Source: Megasphaera sp. UBA1696
Lineage (GTDB): Bacteria > Bacillota > Negativicutes > Veillonellales > Megasphaeraceae
Direction: 5' to 3'
DNA: 19,301 nt
NCBI GenBank assembly: GCA_002319965.1
Contig: DCJQ01000045.1
Coordinates: 1 to 19,301, forward strand
Part shown: in pieces, positions 1 through 6,275 of the stretch
Numbering within the stretch: the stretch's first letter is position 1
Layout of the letters: each line of letters starts with the position of its first letter
Notes under the pieces: generated by a model
Seen by the model: only the letters and a program-made list of their open reading frames with translations
The model's database searches: none
Told to the model about the DNA's origin: nothing
Position numbers and translations under genes: made by a program

Positions 1-19
1 TTATCATGCCTATTCGGCG

Positions 20-57
20 CCAAACAAAAGGGACTGCCGCTGATGCAGCAATCCCTT
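20..57 (-). terminator. Rho-independent terminator of the first radical SAM gene
   Basis: Read on the minus strand, positions 57-28 form a 13-bp stem (two G-U pairs) closed by a 4-nt loop. A T-rich stretch (TTGTTTGG) follows, 27 down to 20. It lies 23 nt past the stop codon of the minus-strand gene ending at 81. The plus strand has no T tract after the stem, so it should act only on minus-strand transcripts. Confidence 0.8.
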
Positions 58-80
58 ATCGGTCATACAAAACTATTCAA

Positions 81-1064
81 TTAATGAAAAACAGCGCAGG
101 CGGTCTTCAAGAAAGGCAGATGTTTGCCAATCCCCGTCCGTGACGGTTGAATCCATCGAAGATCATACGGTTCAAAGACGACGTTACGGTAAGCTTCAAG
201 ATCAAGAGGTGTCCCATCCCAATCGGAATGAATGGCACCATTCTGCTTGATCAGGATATCGTAGAGAATATCGTAGTTCTTTCCGTCTTTTTCATCCCGT
301 TCAATGACCGTGCTGTATGGCAGGGTCTTATGATAGGTCAATTCCATCCCTTGGTAATCGAAATGAAAGCCGCAGCGCATACGGCAGCCATCCAGGCCTG
401 TATACTCGGCAATATTTTTTAAGTCGTGAAGAATCTGATCATTTTCTTCTTCGTACAAGTTTTCCGGCGTCGTTTCCGTATAGTCAAAGCGGAACTGAAT
501 CGACGCGCCTTCGAGTTTAATAAACCGGTCTAAATACGGTTTTATCTGATCGACGGGGTACTTCTTATACAGGACGCAGTTAATGCGGAAAGGAACGGCC
601 AATCGCGTCAGAAGCTGATCATTCGATTCTTCCACATAATGCTGCATATGACGCGAAACGTTGATGCACGTAATTTTATGACGATTCCGCTGTGTAAAAG
701 CGACGATATCGTCTTCCGTCTGTGTTTCAAAAACCGGAAGGGTAGTGTTGATATATACCTTATGTGTCACGGGAATGCAGTCCAGCATGCGCTGCAGGGA
801 TTCCATATCCGCAAAAGGTTCTCCTCCTGTAAAAACAAAATCACAAGAAGGCGTAATGCTGTCCATCAAGCGAATACTCCGGCAGATGGCTTCTTCCGAA
901 AAACCGGTCATGTCTTCATATTCAGCCTTATTGATACAAAAAGGACAATGATTATGGCAATTGTAAGGCACAAAAATGGTAACCGTAGCGCCCCCATTGC
1001 GCGTTTTATATGGGTAGGCCACACGTGGCACTGTCGTTGCAGCCATACTGATTGTAGTTTGCAT
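81..1064 (-). CDS. Radical SAM protein, canonical CX3CX2C
   Basis: Predicted 327-aa radical SAM enzyme. The [4Fe-4S]/SAM motif is C36-HNH-C40-PF-C43 and the GGEP motif is at residues 80-83, as expected at the start and at strand 2 of the radical SAM barrel. Three further cysteines lie near residues 226-231 (GLDGCRMRCGF) and 324, but they do not form a clear SPASM pattern. I start it at the ATG at 1064, which has GAGGCG 7 nt upstream. The frame is open 26 codons further, to an ATG at 1142, but that start has no Shine-Dalgarno sequence. The substrate cannot be read from the sequence, and no precursor peptide or partner enzyme is adjacent. The gene appears monocistronic, with its own promoter and terminator. 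Radical SAM identity is firm; function is unknown. Confidence 0.88.
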   Translation of the reverse strand: MQTTISMAATTVPRVAYPYKTRNGGATVTIFVPYNCHNHCPFCINKAEYEDMTGFSEEAICRSIRLMDSITPSCDFVFTGGEPFADMESLQRMLDCIPVTHKVYINTTLPVFETQTEDDIVAFTQRNRHKITCINVSRHMQHYVEESNDQLLTRLAVPFRINCVLYKKYPVDQIKPYLDRFIKLEGASIQFRFDYTETTPENLYEEENDQILHDLKNIAEYTGLDGCRMRCGFHFDYQGMELTYHKTLPYSTVIERDEKDGKNYDILYDILIKQNGAIHSDWDGTPLDLEAYRNVVFEPYDLRWIQPSRTGIGKHLPFLKTACAVFH

Positions 1065-1169
1065 TCTTTTTCGCCTCGAATCATGGATAAGATCCCAAGC
1101 TGTTCCCACACTGCTGCAATTGAAAAGGAAAGATTTTTTCATTTCACAACAGACAATCTTGTGACCCGA

Positions 1170-1227
1170 ATGTAGTATCCATGCCTATTGTACCATAAAA
1201 GTCTATTTCTGCAAATGCATGTAGTAT
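1170..1227. repeat. 9-bp direct repeat flanking the promoter
   Basis: ATGTAGTAT occurs at 1170-1178 and again at 1219-1227 (49 bp apart). One copy is just upstream of the putative -35 and the other near the expected transcription start of the minus-strand radical SAM gene. The spacing around the promoter suggests paired regulator sites, but a 9-bp match could be chance. Confidence 0.3.
1187..1214 (-). promoter_or_regulatory. Putative promoter of the first radical SAM gene
   Basis: On the minus strand, TTGCAG (1214-1209) is followed after 16 nt by TACAAT (1192-1187), which is 5/6 to the -10 consensus; the -35 is poor. It would give a leader of about 115 nt to the ATG at 1064, or about 40 nt to the alternative ATG at 1142. 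Confidence 0.4.
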
Positions 1228-1309
1228 ATTCCCGTTTTGCATGATTTTTATACCAAACAATTCACATCGAAGAGCATTTTACATTTACGCAAGGGAAATG
1301 ACTCCGTCC

Positions 1310-2059
1310 TCAGTCCAAGGCCTGGCTGATATCGCCGGCCGTCTTGACCACAGCCTGAATCGTAGTCTCCCGATTCGCATCTGCCACTCGTTCGGCCGGT
1401 CCGGAAACACTGATAGCCGCTATGATGCGACCGCTGCGAAAGATAGGTGCCGCCACACAGGCCATGCCGAGCTCGACTTCTTCCCGTTCGATGGCATAGC
1501 CGCGACTGCGGATTTCGTCCAATGCCGGCAAGAGTTCTTTCCAGTCAGTAACGGTATACTCCGTAAATTTTTTCAAGGTACAGCCCGTATAAGCCTTTCG
1601 GTAGTCCTCTGAAAAGGCCAGCAAACACTTGCCCGATGCCGAGCAGTAGGCCGGGCGGACGGCTCCGATAGGCGGTGCCGTATCGATGGTCCTGGGAGAC
1701 TTAATCTTTTCCAAGATGATGTGCTGCGGATAAGCAGCTCCATTATGGGCAAAGGTCGTGATATGGACACCTTCATTGCATTGCAGGGATAAGGCCTTGG
1801 CATACGGATAGGCCACCTTATGAAATTTATCCTTTTCGCGAAACAGCATTCCCAAGGCGTAAGCCTGCAGTCCCAGCCAGTACTTGCCCGTTTCTTCATC
1901 CTTTTGAATAAATCCGCGGTGTTCCAGCGTCTCCAGCGTACGGCTTACCGTACTTTTATGGAGTTCCATGACTTTGCTGATACGCGTTACACTGAGGGGC
2001 CGCTCTTCTTTTAAAAAGAGCTGTAAAACGGCCAAGGCCCGGTCAATGGATTCAATCAT
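1310..2059 (-). CDS. IclR-family transcriptional regulator
   Basis: 249-aa DNA-binding regulator of normal IclR length. The N-terminal winged helix-turn-helix spans about residues 5-65, with the helix region ISKVMELHKSTVSRTLETL and the wing FIQKDEETGKYWLG. The C-terminal effector domain runs from about 75 to 245 and includes the typical SASGKCLLAF and GMACVAAPIF stretches. IclR proteins are small-molecule-responsive repressors or activators of catabolic genes. GGGGGAG ends 5 nt upstream of the ATG. The gene has its own strong promoter with a small palindrome over the -10 element, suggesting autoregulation. The target and ligand are not evident, since neither neighbour is a classic IclR target. 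Weakly complementary sequence follows the stop, but I see no clear terminator. Confidence 0.93.
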   Translation of the reverse strand: MIESIDRALAVLQLFLKEERPLSVTRISKVMELHKSTVSRTLETLEHRGFIQKDEETGKYWLGLQAYALGMLFREKDKFHKVAYPYAKALSLQCNEGVHITTFAHNGAAYPQHIILEKIKSPRTIDTAPPIGAVRPAYCSASGKCLLAFSEDYRKAYTGCTLKKFTEYTVTDWKELLPALDEIRSRGYAIEREEVELGMACVAAPIFRSGRIIAAISVSGPAERVADANRETTIQAVVKTAGDISQALD

Positions 2060-2100
2060 AAGCGCTCCCCCGATCCGGCATCATCGCGACGCCAAGAATA

Positions 2101-2136
2101 ATAATCTCATTATATGGGATGCACACATAATGTCAA
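2101..2136 (-). promoter_or_regulatory. Consensus sigma-A promoter of the IclR gene with a palindrome on the -10
   Basis: On the minus strand, TTGACA (2136-2131), 16 nt, then TATAAT (2114-2109): both hexamers match consensus exactly. The palindrome ATAAT-CTC-ATTAT (2101-2113) covers the -10 and the expected start region. This placement fits a repressor site, perhaps for the IclR product itself (inference). Confidence 0.8.
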
Positions 2137-2137
2137 G

Positions 2138-2158
2138 AAAAAAAGACTTCCGACGAAG
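2138..2158 (-). terminator. Weak terminator-like hairpin after the ADP-ribosylglycohydrolase gene
   Basis: Just after the stop at 2161, the minus strand has CTTC-GTCG-GAAG (2158-2147), then TC and seven T (2144-2138). The T tract is good but the stem has only 4 bp, so termination may be partial and some transcripts could run into the IclR gene. Confidence 0.35.
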
Positions 2159-2160
2159 GA

Positions 2161-3225
2161 TCAGTGGCTGACAGCTTCGCCTTCAACCTGCTGCAGCCGA
2201 TTGTGTTCATAAAGGCACTGCGACAATCTCCGAATCAGGACATCGCATTCCAAATTGCAGCTCCAGCTCTTGGGGATAGCCTTATCGCCAAAGATGGTTC
2301 CCATAATGTTCCCGCAGATAGCCCCGCAGGTATCGCTGTCACCGTCCTGGTTGCAGGCCATGAGGACCGCTTCTTTCAAGGTTCCCGTCTTGAGTACGCA
2401 GTAAATGGACAAAGCCAAAGCCTCATCGGCTTTTTTTCCGAGACCGATTTTCTTCATAGACCGGACGGGGTTACGGTCCGTAACGGCTTCATCAATGGAT
2501 CGCAGGAGCAATTTTAAAAGACGCGTCCCCTCCGGATCACGCTGCAGAATATGGAGGGCCCCGCCGAGAGCCGTACTGATATCCTTGCCCGCGGCCAAAG
2601 AAGCGATGATGGCGCTTATCGTCGCTGTCGACAGGAATGCTTTGGGATTGCCGTGGGTCAGACTGGCAGCCTGAGAGCCGACAAAAAAGGCCTTCTCCGG
2701 ATCGCCTTCATAAAAGAGCCCGATAGGAGCTGCCCGCATGACCGTACTGTTGCCGCTGCTGTGGTTGATGGTTTCATCGCGGGACAATTTTTTCCCTGAC
2801 GCCAAGGCCGTCAAACAGGTCTTCCCGGGAGAGCGACGGGCAAATAAAGCCTGTTCCCCCATCATGTCATATTCCAGTGTGACTTCATGGGACTGACGAT
2901 TCATCCATTTTTCCTGTTCCGGGCGGATGATGCGCTCCGTCTGCGTATAGTACCAGCGCATATAAGACCGGTACAAGCCTTCAGTCGGTTCCAGTCCGTC
3001 GTGGTCGGCCCAAAGCATCCCGTCCGCCGTAAATAAGGACAACTGTGTATCGTCAGAAATGATACTCTTATTGCCGTTCTTAGCCGACTTTAAAACCGTA
3101 CGCAGCCCATAAGGGCCGTATTTCTTATGAATCGTCTTTAAATCGTCTTTACCAATGACAAAGCCCAAAGCATCGCCGACGGCTCCGCCCAACATACAAC
3201 CCATAAATCGATTCAATCCATCCAT
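2161..3225 (-). CDS. ADP-ribosylglycohydrolase (ARH/DraG family)
   Basis: 354-aa all-helical ADP-ribosylglycohydrolase, a family that removes ADP-ribose from modified proteins or cleaves related O-glycosides using two Mg ions. The N-terminal GGAVGDALG (residues 13-21), the metal ligands S57-D58-D59-T60, and the second metal motif D294-GDSDT followed by GAICGNIMG are all intact. I start it at the ATG at 3225, which puts the GxxxGxAxGDALG motif at the usual distance. However, no Shine-Dalgarno sequence precedes it. The frame stays open upstream to a TTG at 3291, and a good GGAGG sits at 3311-3307, 6 nt before an in-frame CTG (3300). An N-terminal extension with a hydrophobic run ending in AAVSC is therefore possible. 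The gene stands alone behind a long leader. No ADP-ribosyltransferase partner is visible, so the substrate is unknown. Confidence 0.9.
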   Translation of the reverse strand: MDGLNRFMGCMLGGAVGDALGFVIGKDDLKTIHKKYGPYGLRTVLKSAKNGNKSIISDDTQLSLFTADGMLWADHDGLEPTEGLYRSYMRWYYTQTERIIRPEQEKWMNRQSHEVTLEYDMMGEQALFARRSPGKTCLTALASGKKLSRDETINHSSGNSTVMRAAPIGLFYEGDPEKAFFVGSQAASLTHGNPKAFLSTATISAIIASLAAGKDISTALGGALHILQRDPEGTRLLKLLLRSIDEAVTDRNPVRSMKKIGLGKKADEALALSIYCVLKTGTLKEAVLMACNQDGDSDTCGAICGNIMGTIFGDKAIPKSWSCNLECDVLIRRLSQCLYEHNRLQQVEGEAVSH

Positions 3226-3612
3226 GCAGCTCACTGCTGCTAAAAACACAGAATACAGGAGAGCTTTTGTCCTATAACAAGATGTTCGCAACGAAGGCAG
3301 ATGTATCCTCCATATGCAGTTGTTTCCCCCGAAGTAAAAAGACTTATCTATCCTTATACGGACGCGGTCTTCCGATCTATGTCTGCAGAGGCAGCAGCAG
3401 TTGTCCCACCTTTCTCAATTTATAAAGTCACACGCAGCTCAAGGGCCTCTGCCTATGCTTGAACTTTGCTCCATATGGAATAAAAAAAGTTGCTCCGATG
3501 TTCCATATGCCGTGCCAATAACGCTGCCCTCTGTAGAGAGGACCCCGTCCGTTACCCGTTCTACTCACAATCTTTACAACTTCATATAAATAGTATATAA
3601 TTATAAATTTAT
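3226..3612 (-). promoter_or_regulatory. Long structured 5' leader of the ADP-ribosylglycohydrolase gene
   Basis: About 390 nt without a convincing gene separate the promoter (3619-3647) from the ATG at 3225. On the minus strand it holds a 7-bp hairpin with a 4-nt loop (GTCCTCT/AGAGGGC, about 3542-3525), a 9-bp stem CATATGGAA/TTCCATATG (3509-3501 with 3480-3472), the complementary pair GCAGAGG/CCTCTGC further down, and CATATGGAGG (3316-3307) containing a Shine-Dalgarno sequence. The middle TTCCATATG could pair with either the upstream arm or the Shine-Dalgarno arm (8 bp), as in an on/off switch. A GTCTTTTTAC run near 3334-3325 lacks a strong preceding stem. I do not recognise a known riboswitch class. 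Confidence 0.4.
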
Positions 3613-3618
3613 ACTTAC

Positions 3619-3647
3619 ATTATACAGGTTCTGAGAGAATTTTGCAA
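3619..3647 (-). promoter_or_regulatory. Promoter driving the leader and ADP-ribosylglycohydrolase gene
   Basis: On the minus strand TTGCAA (3647-3642), 17 nt, then TATAAT (3624-3619). The -10 is perfect and the -35 is 4/6. The -35 lies directly in the T tract of the upstream aminotransferase terminator, a tight gene-to-gene junction. Confidence 0.65.
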
Positions 3648-3650
3648 ATA

Positions 3651-3688
3651 AAAAGGATGACCAACACAAAAATTTTGGTCATCCTTTT
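3651..3688 (-). terminator. Strong terminator of the aminotransferase gene
   Basis: A perfect 14-bp inverted repeat (3651-3664 with 3675-3688, arms AAAAGGATGACCAA and complement) with a 10-nt loop. On the minus strand the stem ends in TTTT and runs into TATTTG. It begins 19 nt past the aminotransferase stop at 3707. The plus strand also shows T-rich sequence after the stem, so it may work in both directions. Confidence 0.88.
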
Positions 3689-3706
3689 GTCTTTTATTGT
3701 AAAAAA

Positions 3707-4975
3707 TTATTTACCGACCATGGAGAGGTTATTCATTTCCTCAAGACCCCCGACAGCCTTCTTGATTCTCCCTGCCAGCCCCGTCATCTTGCTTTCAGCA
3801 ATGGAGCAAATGCCCAGGCGCACGCCTTCGGCTAAGGGAACGGCAAAAATAAGATCATCTTGAAGGGCCTGACAAAGGGCCGCCGATCGATCTGTCGGAA
3901 CGGAAATGAAGAAACCGCCCTGATAAGGAACGTGCTGCAGACCGCAGCGTCGGGCTTCCTCAACGAAAACGGCTCCGCGGCGGTGAAGCTTATCGGCAAA
4001 AGCCAGGCGTTCGGCATCGAGGCGGGCTTTCAAATCCCGGTCACCGCGAATTTCCGTCAACAGCGTCATAGCCGCCCGGTTGACATTGGACCAGGCCGTC
4101 CTGGCTGAATACTTGCCGAGATCGGCAAATTCATCGATAACAGCCTTGCTTGACGACACGCCGATAAGAGCGCCGGCCCGCTGACCATACAGCGTATAGC
4201 CCTTTGACATGCTGAAAGCAAACATCGTAAAGATATGGGCCGGGAGGTTCGAGAACTGCTTCATAAAGGAGCGCACTTTATTCTTTTCACCGGCATAGGC
4301 AATGTAGGCGATGTCAACGAGCAGACTCAGTCGTTTTCCGCGCTTTTCATGGAAGCGACAAACGTCGAGAACCTGATTCCATTCTTCATCGGCCAAGGCA
4401 AAGCCCGTCGGGTTATTAGCCGGCGTGTTGAGAATGATCAGCAGCGAGTCTTGTTTTTCAAAGGCCTGTGATACAGCGTCTGAAAAAGCAGAAATATTAA
4501 AATGCCCTTCTGAATCAATCATGGAAAAAGGCCGGAGACGACGGCCGATTTCCTGGCACAAGGCATCATAAATATTCCAGCGCCAGTTCGTCGTAAGGAC
4601 GACATCCCCCACTTCAGAATAGTTGGCGATAGCAATGTGAATGGCTCCGGTACCGCCGGCCGTAGCCACGGCATCGGCATACCCTTGCGGACGGCAGTCT
4701 TCAAAAGCCTCATCGATAGCCCCCTGACGGTAGGATTCTAAGCCCAAAGGCGGCGCATACGTGATAAAATCGCGCATTGGCAAGGCGCGGTAGAGTTCTT
4801 CTACAACAGGCAGACAGGCCAGTTTCTCATCATCACCGGCATAACAGCCGATAGCTGCATTAATGACGCGCTCTTCCCCATACCGAGCAGCCGCTTCCCG
4901 GGCGGCGGCACTGGCGGAAAATACGACGTCGCGCAAAACCTTTCCTTCTCTACTTGCTGCTGCCATAATCGTCAT
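3707..4975 (-). CDS. Class I PLP-dependent aminotransferase (aspartate/aromatic type)
   Basis: 422-aa fold-type I aminotransferase that would transfer an amino group between an amino acid and a 2-oxo acid using pyridoxal phosphate. Key features are NNPTG (near residue 190), the DIAY strand (near 220) with the Asp that contacts PLP, and the Schiff-base lysine K258 in SMSKGYTLYGQRAG. The SxSKxxxLYGxRxG form resembles the AspC/TyrB subgroup more than the MalY or AlaT groups, suggesting aspartate or aromatic substrates, but specificity is not decided by sequence alone. The ATG at 4975 is preceded by GAGGGG with an 8-nt spacer; a second ATG three codons in is less well placed. It is monocistronic, with a promoter and leader hairpin upstream and a strong terminator downstream. 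Confidence 0.93.
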   Translation of the reverse strand: MTIMAAASREGKVLRDVVFSASAAAREAAARYGEERVINAAIGCYAGDDEKLACLPVVEELYRALPMRDFITYAPPLGLESYRQGAIDEAFEDCRPQGYADAVATAGGTGAIHIAIANYSEVGDVVLTTNWRWNIYDALCQEIGRRLRPFSMIDSEGHFNISAFSDAVSQAFEKQDSLLIILNTPANNPTGFALADEEWNQVLDVCRFHEKRGKRLSLLVDIAYIAYAGEKNKVRSFMKQFSNLPAHIFTMFAFSMSKGYTLYGQRAGALIGVSSSKAVIDEFADLGKYSARTAWSNVNRAAMTLLTEIRGDRDLKARLDAERLAFADKLHRRGAVFVEEARRCGLQHVPYQGGFFISVPTDRSAALCQALQDDLIFAVPLAEGVRLGICSIAESKMTGLAGRIKKAVGGLEEMNNLSMVGK

Positions 4976-5004
4976 AGTAAAAACCCCTCTCTCTATCCAT
5001 TACC

Positions 5005-5023
5005 CCTTTAGCACATCTAAAGG
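5005..5023 (-). promoter_or_regulatory. Small hairpin in the aminotransferase leader
   Basis: A perfect 7-bp inverted repeat, CCTTTAG and CTAAAGG around CACAT (plus-strand reading), lies between the promoter (5038-5046) and the ribosome binding site (4989-4984). It could stabilise the mRNA 5' end or serve as a protein site. No T tract follows on the minus strand, so it is not a terminator. Confidence 0.45.
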
Positions 5024-5037
5024 TTTCAACGCTCTGC

Positions 5038-5046
5038 ATTATAGCA
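5038..5046 (-). promoter_or_regulatory. Extended -10 promoter of the aminotransferase gene
   Basis: Minus-strand TGC-TATAAT (5046-5038) is a perfect -10 with the TGn extension. No good -35 is found 16-18 nt upstream, which is common for extended -10 promoters and for promoters needing an activator. Confidence 0.6.
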
Positions 5047-5082
5047 CCGGAACGGCTATTTTTATATAGAAAAGGGCGCAAA

Positions 5083-5118
5083 ATACTGTATACACACGAA
5101 GTATATTGTATACAGTAT
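5083..5118. repeat. 11-bp inverted repeat between mgtC-like gene and aminotransferase promoter
   Basis: ATACTGTATAC (5083-5093) and its exact complement GTATACAGTAT (5108-5118) are separated by 14 nt. Each arm contains the palindrome TGTATACA (5088-5095 and 5107-5114), 19 bp apart. On the minus strand the repeat directly follows the MgtC-like stop (5121) and is followed by TTTT, so it can be read as an A+T-rich terminator. It also lies 40-75 bp upstream of the aminotransferase -10, where tandem operators or activator sites would sit. Confidence 0.65.
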
Positions 5119-5120
5119 CG

Positions 5121-5840
5121 CTAAGGGCCGACAACGGCTTTTTTCTGACCGTCGTCGGCATAAAAATCCGCTTCCTTTATGCCTTTCACGGCCAAGAGCT
5201 CACTGATGATTTCCGGCGCATCCAGATGGGTCAGGGCCGTCAATTCCAACTCTATTTCCGAAAAAGGGGCCTCATCGTCACTGTAATTGTGAAACTTTTT
5301 AATATGGAGCTGATGGTCGCGGACAAAATTAGCCAATCGACGAGCTTGGCCGATATTGTTTTTCATGACGACGTGCATGATGTATTTTTTCCGGAACTGC
5401 CCTTCCAGTCTGGCATCTAAGCGGACGAAGACGGTCAGTACTAAAAAGATAAGGGCTGTCGCTACGATGGCTACCACCAGGTAACCGGCACCGACGACAA
5501 GGCCGATAGCCGATACGGCCCAAATGCCGGCTGCCGTCGTAAGCCCGCGGACACTGCGTTCTTTCTGATTCGCTAAAATCGTTCCGGCACCGATAAAGCC
5601 GACCCCTGATACGACCTGTGCGGCAATACGCCCGGGATCGGCATTGCGGTAGCCGAACTCAAAATAATACTCCATGGCAATGTTAATCGATATAATCATG
5701 CACAGGCAAGAACCGACACACACCAAGGTATGGGTTCTGAGTCCGGCCGACTTGCTTTGAGACTGCCGTTCATAGCCGATAATGGCGCCGAGGATTAGGG
5801 ATATTATCAATCGAATAATACTGTCTTCCGTAGAAATCAT
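5121..5840 (-). CDS. MgtC/SapB family inner-membrane protein
   Basis: 239-aa membrane protein. The N-terminal half holds four to five membrane segments with the family signature GAIIGYER followed by AGLRTHTLV (residues 18-42) and the conserved VVSGVGFIGAGTI and RGLTTAAGIW segments (about 78-110). The C-terminal part (about 150-239) is soluble, alternating in character, and of the ACT-like type seen in longer MgtC proteins. MgtC homologues support growth in low Mg2+ and survival in acidic or phagosomal environments by modulating other transporters or ATP synthase; the biochemical role here is unknown. The ATG at 5840 has only a weak purine-rich site (GAAAGAAGTG) upstream. It diverges from the membrane gene starting at 6276. 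An inverted repeat lies right after its stop. Confidence 0.9.
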   Translation of the reverse strand: MISTEDSIIRLIISLILGAIIGYERQSQSKSAGLRTHTLVCVGSCLCMIISINIAMEYYFEFGYRNADPGRIAAQVVSGVGFIGAGTILANQKERSVRGLTTAAGIWAVSAIGLVVGAGYLVVAIVATALIFLVLTVFVRLDARLEGQFRKKYIMHVVMKNNIGQARRLANFVRDHQLHIKKFHNYSDDEAPFSEIELELTALTHLDAPEIISELLAVKGIKEADFYADDGQKKAVVGP

Positions 5841-6012
5841 AAGTACTTCACTTCTTTCAAAACATTATTTTCATCCGTCAATAAAGCAGAACTATGGTAT
5901 GATGAGTCCATAGAAATATAAATACTATCAACATTGATGTTCCTATCGTTGCCTTCATGGGTCATAGCATTAGTGCCTTACGCCCATTTTCTCGAACAAA
6001 AAGGACGTGTCC

Positions 6013-6141
6013 TTGACAGCGCCGGAAGCAGGGCAAAGAGTCTCTATCAAGATTTTGGCGGTAAAGAAGGCACTGATCGGCAACACAGGTTTCTTCCAAC
6101 AGTGTATCATATCGATAGTCCCTTCGTCAGGTCCATTATAA
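6013..6141 (+). CDS. Possible small ORF or gene remnant (42 aa)
   Basis: TTG at 6013 with AAAGGA 7 nt upstream opens a 42-residue frame ending in TAA at 6141. The product has coding-like composition (AGQRVSIKILAV near the start, IISIVPSSGPL at the end). The alternation of V/I with G and a terminal SGPL is loosely like the small beta-barrel of FeoA-type domains, which are longer (about 75 aa). This could be a truncated relic or just chance. No partner feoB is nearby. Low confidence. Confidence 0.15.
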   Translation: MTAPEAGQRVSIKILAVKKALIGNTGFFQQCIISIVPSSGPL

Positions 6142-6172
6142 ATCCGCAAAGAAAGGTATTTTCAGAATATTT

Positions 6173-6200
6173 TTTACATCCGTTAAGAAAACGTTATAAT
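6173..6200 (+). promoter_or_regulatory. Promoter of the acyltransferase-like membrane gene
   Basis: TTTACA (6173-6178), 16 nt, TATAAT (6195-6200). The -35 is 5/6 and the -10 is 6/6. It gives a leader of about 70 nt before the ATG at 6276. Confidence 0.7.
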
Positions 6201-6275
6201 ATCACTATAGTATATAGAAGCAGTTCGAAGCAAGCGTTTCGTTTTTACTGCCGCTAAGAAAGAAGGTCACGAACT

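Larger units (their letters stand above)
5841..6275. other. 435-bp divergent intergenic region
   Basis: This region lies between divergent genes and has no convincing full-length gene. It contains the plus-strand promoter at 6173-6200, the inverted repeat CTATGG-N10-CCATAG (5892-5913) overlapping a plus-strand extended -10 (TGG-TATGAT, 5895-5903), and overlapping small palindromes ATCAA-CA-TTGAT and AACAT-TG-ATGTT (5927-5941). A 42-codon open frame (6013-6141) is described separately. I could not identify a good minus-strand promoter for the MgtC-like gene. Confidence 0.5.

Noticed and set aside
1065..1142. 26-residue N-terminal extension of the first radical SAM protein
   Set aside because: The upstream ATG has no Shine-Dalgarno sequence, while the internal ATG at 1064 has GAGGCG at a normal distance. 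The extension has no motif, although it is not excluded.
1241..1612. 123-aa plus-strand ORF overlapping the end of the IclR gene
   Set aside because: It is antisense to a clear IclR coding sequence and shows no family features or start signal.
3330..3590. T-box riboswitch on the minus strand (GGTGGGAC resembling the T-box, GAACATC resembling a His specifier, CAGAGGG resembling the Stem I loop)
   Set aside because: The flanks of the supposed Stem I do not pair, the CAGAGGG segment is explained by a simple local hairpin, the T-box core breaks off (ACAACTGC instead of ACCGCG), and no stable terminator stem precedes the T run. Kept only as an unassigned structured leader.
5934..6257. 107-aa plus-strand ORF
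   Set aside because: It runs through the -35 and -10 elements of the promoter at 6173-6200, has no ribosome binding site and shows no recognisable motif.
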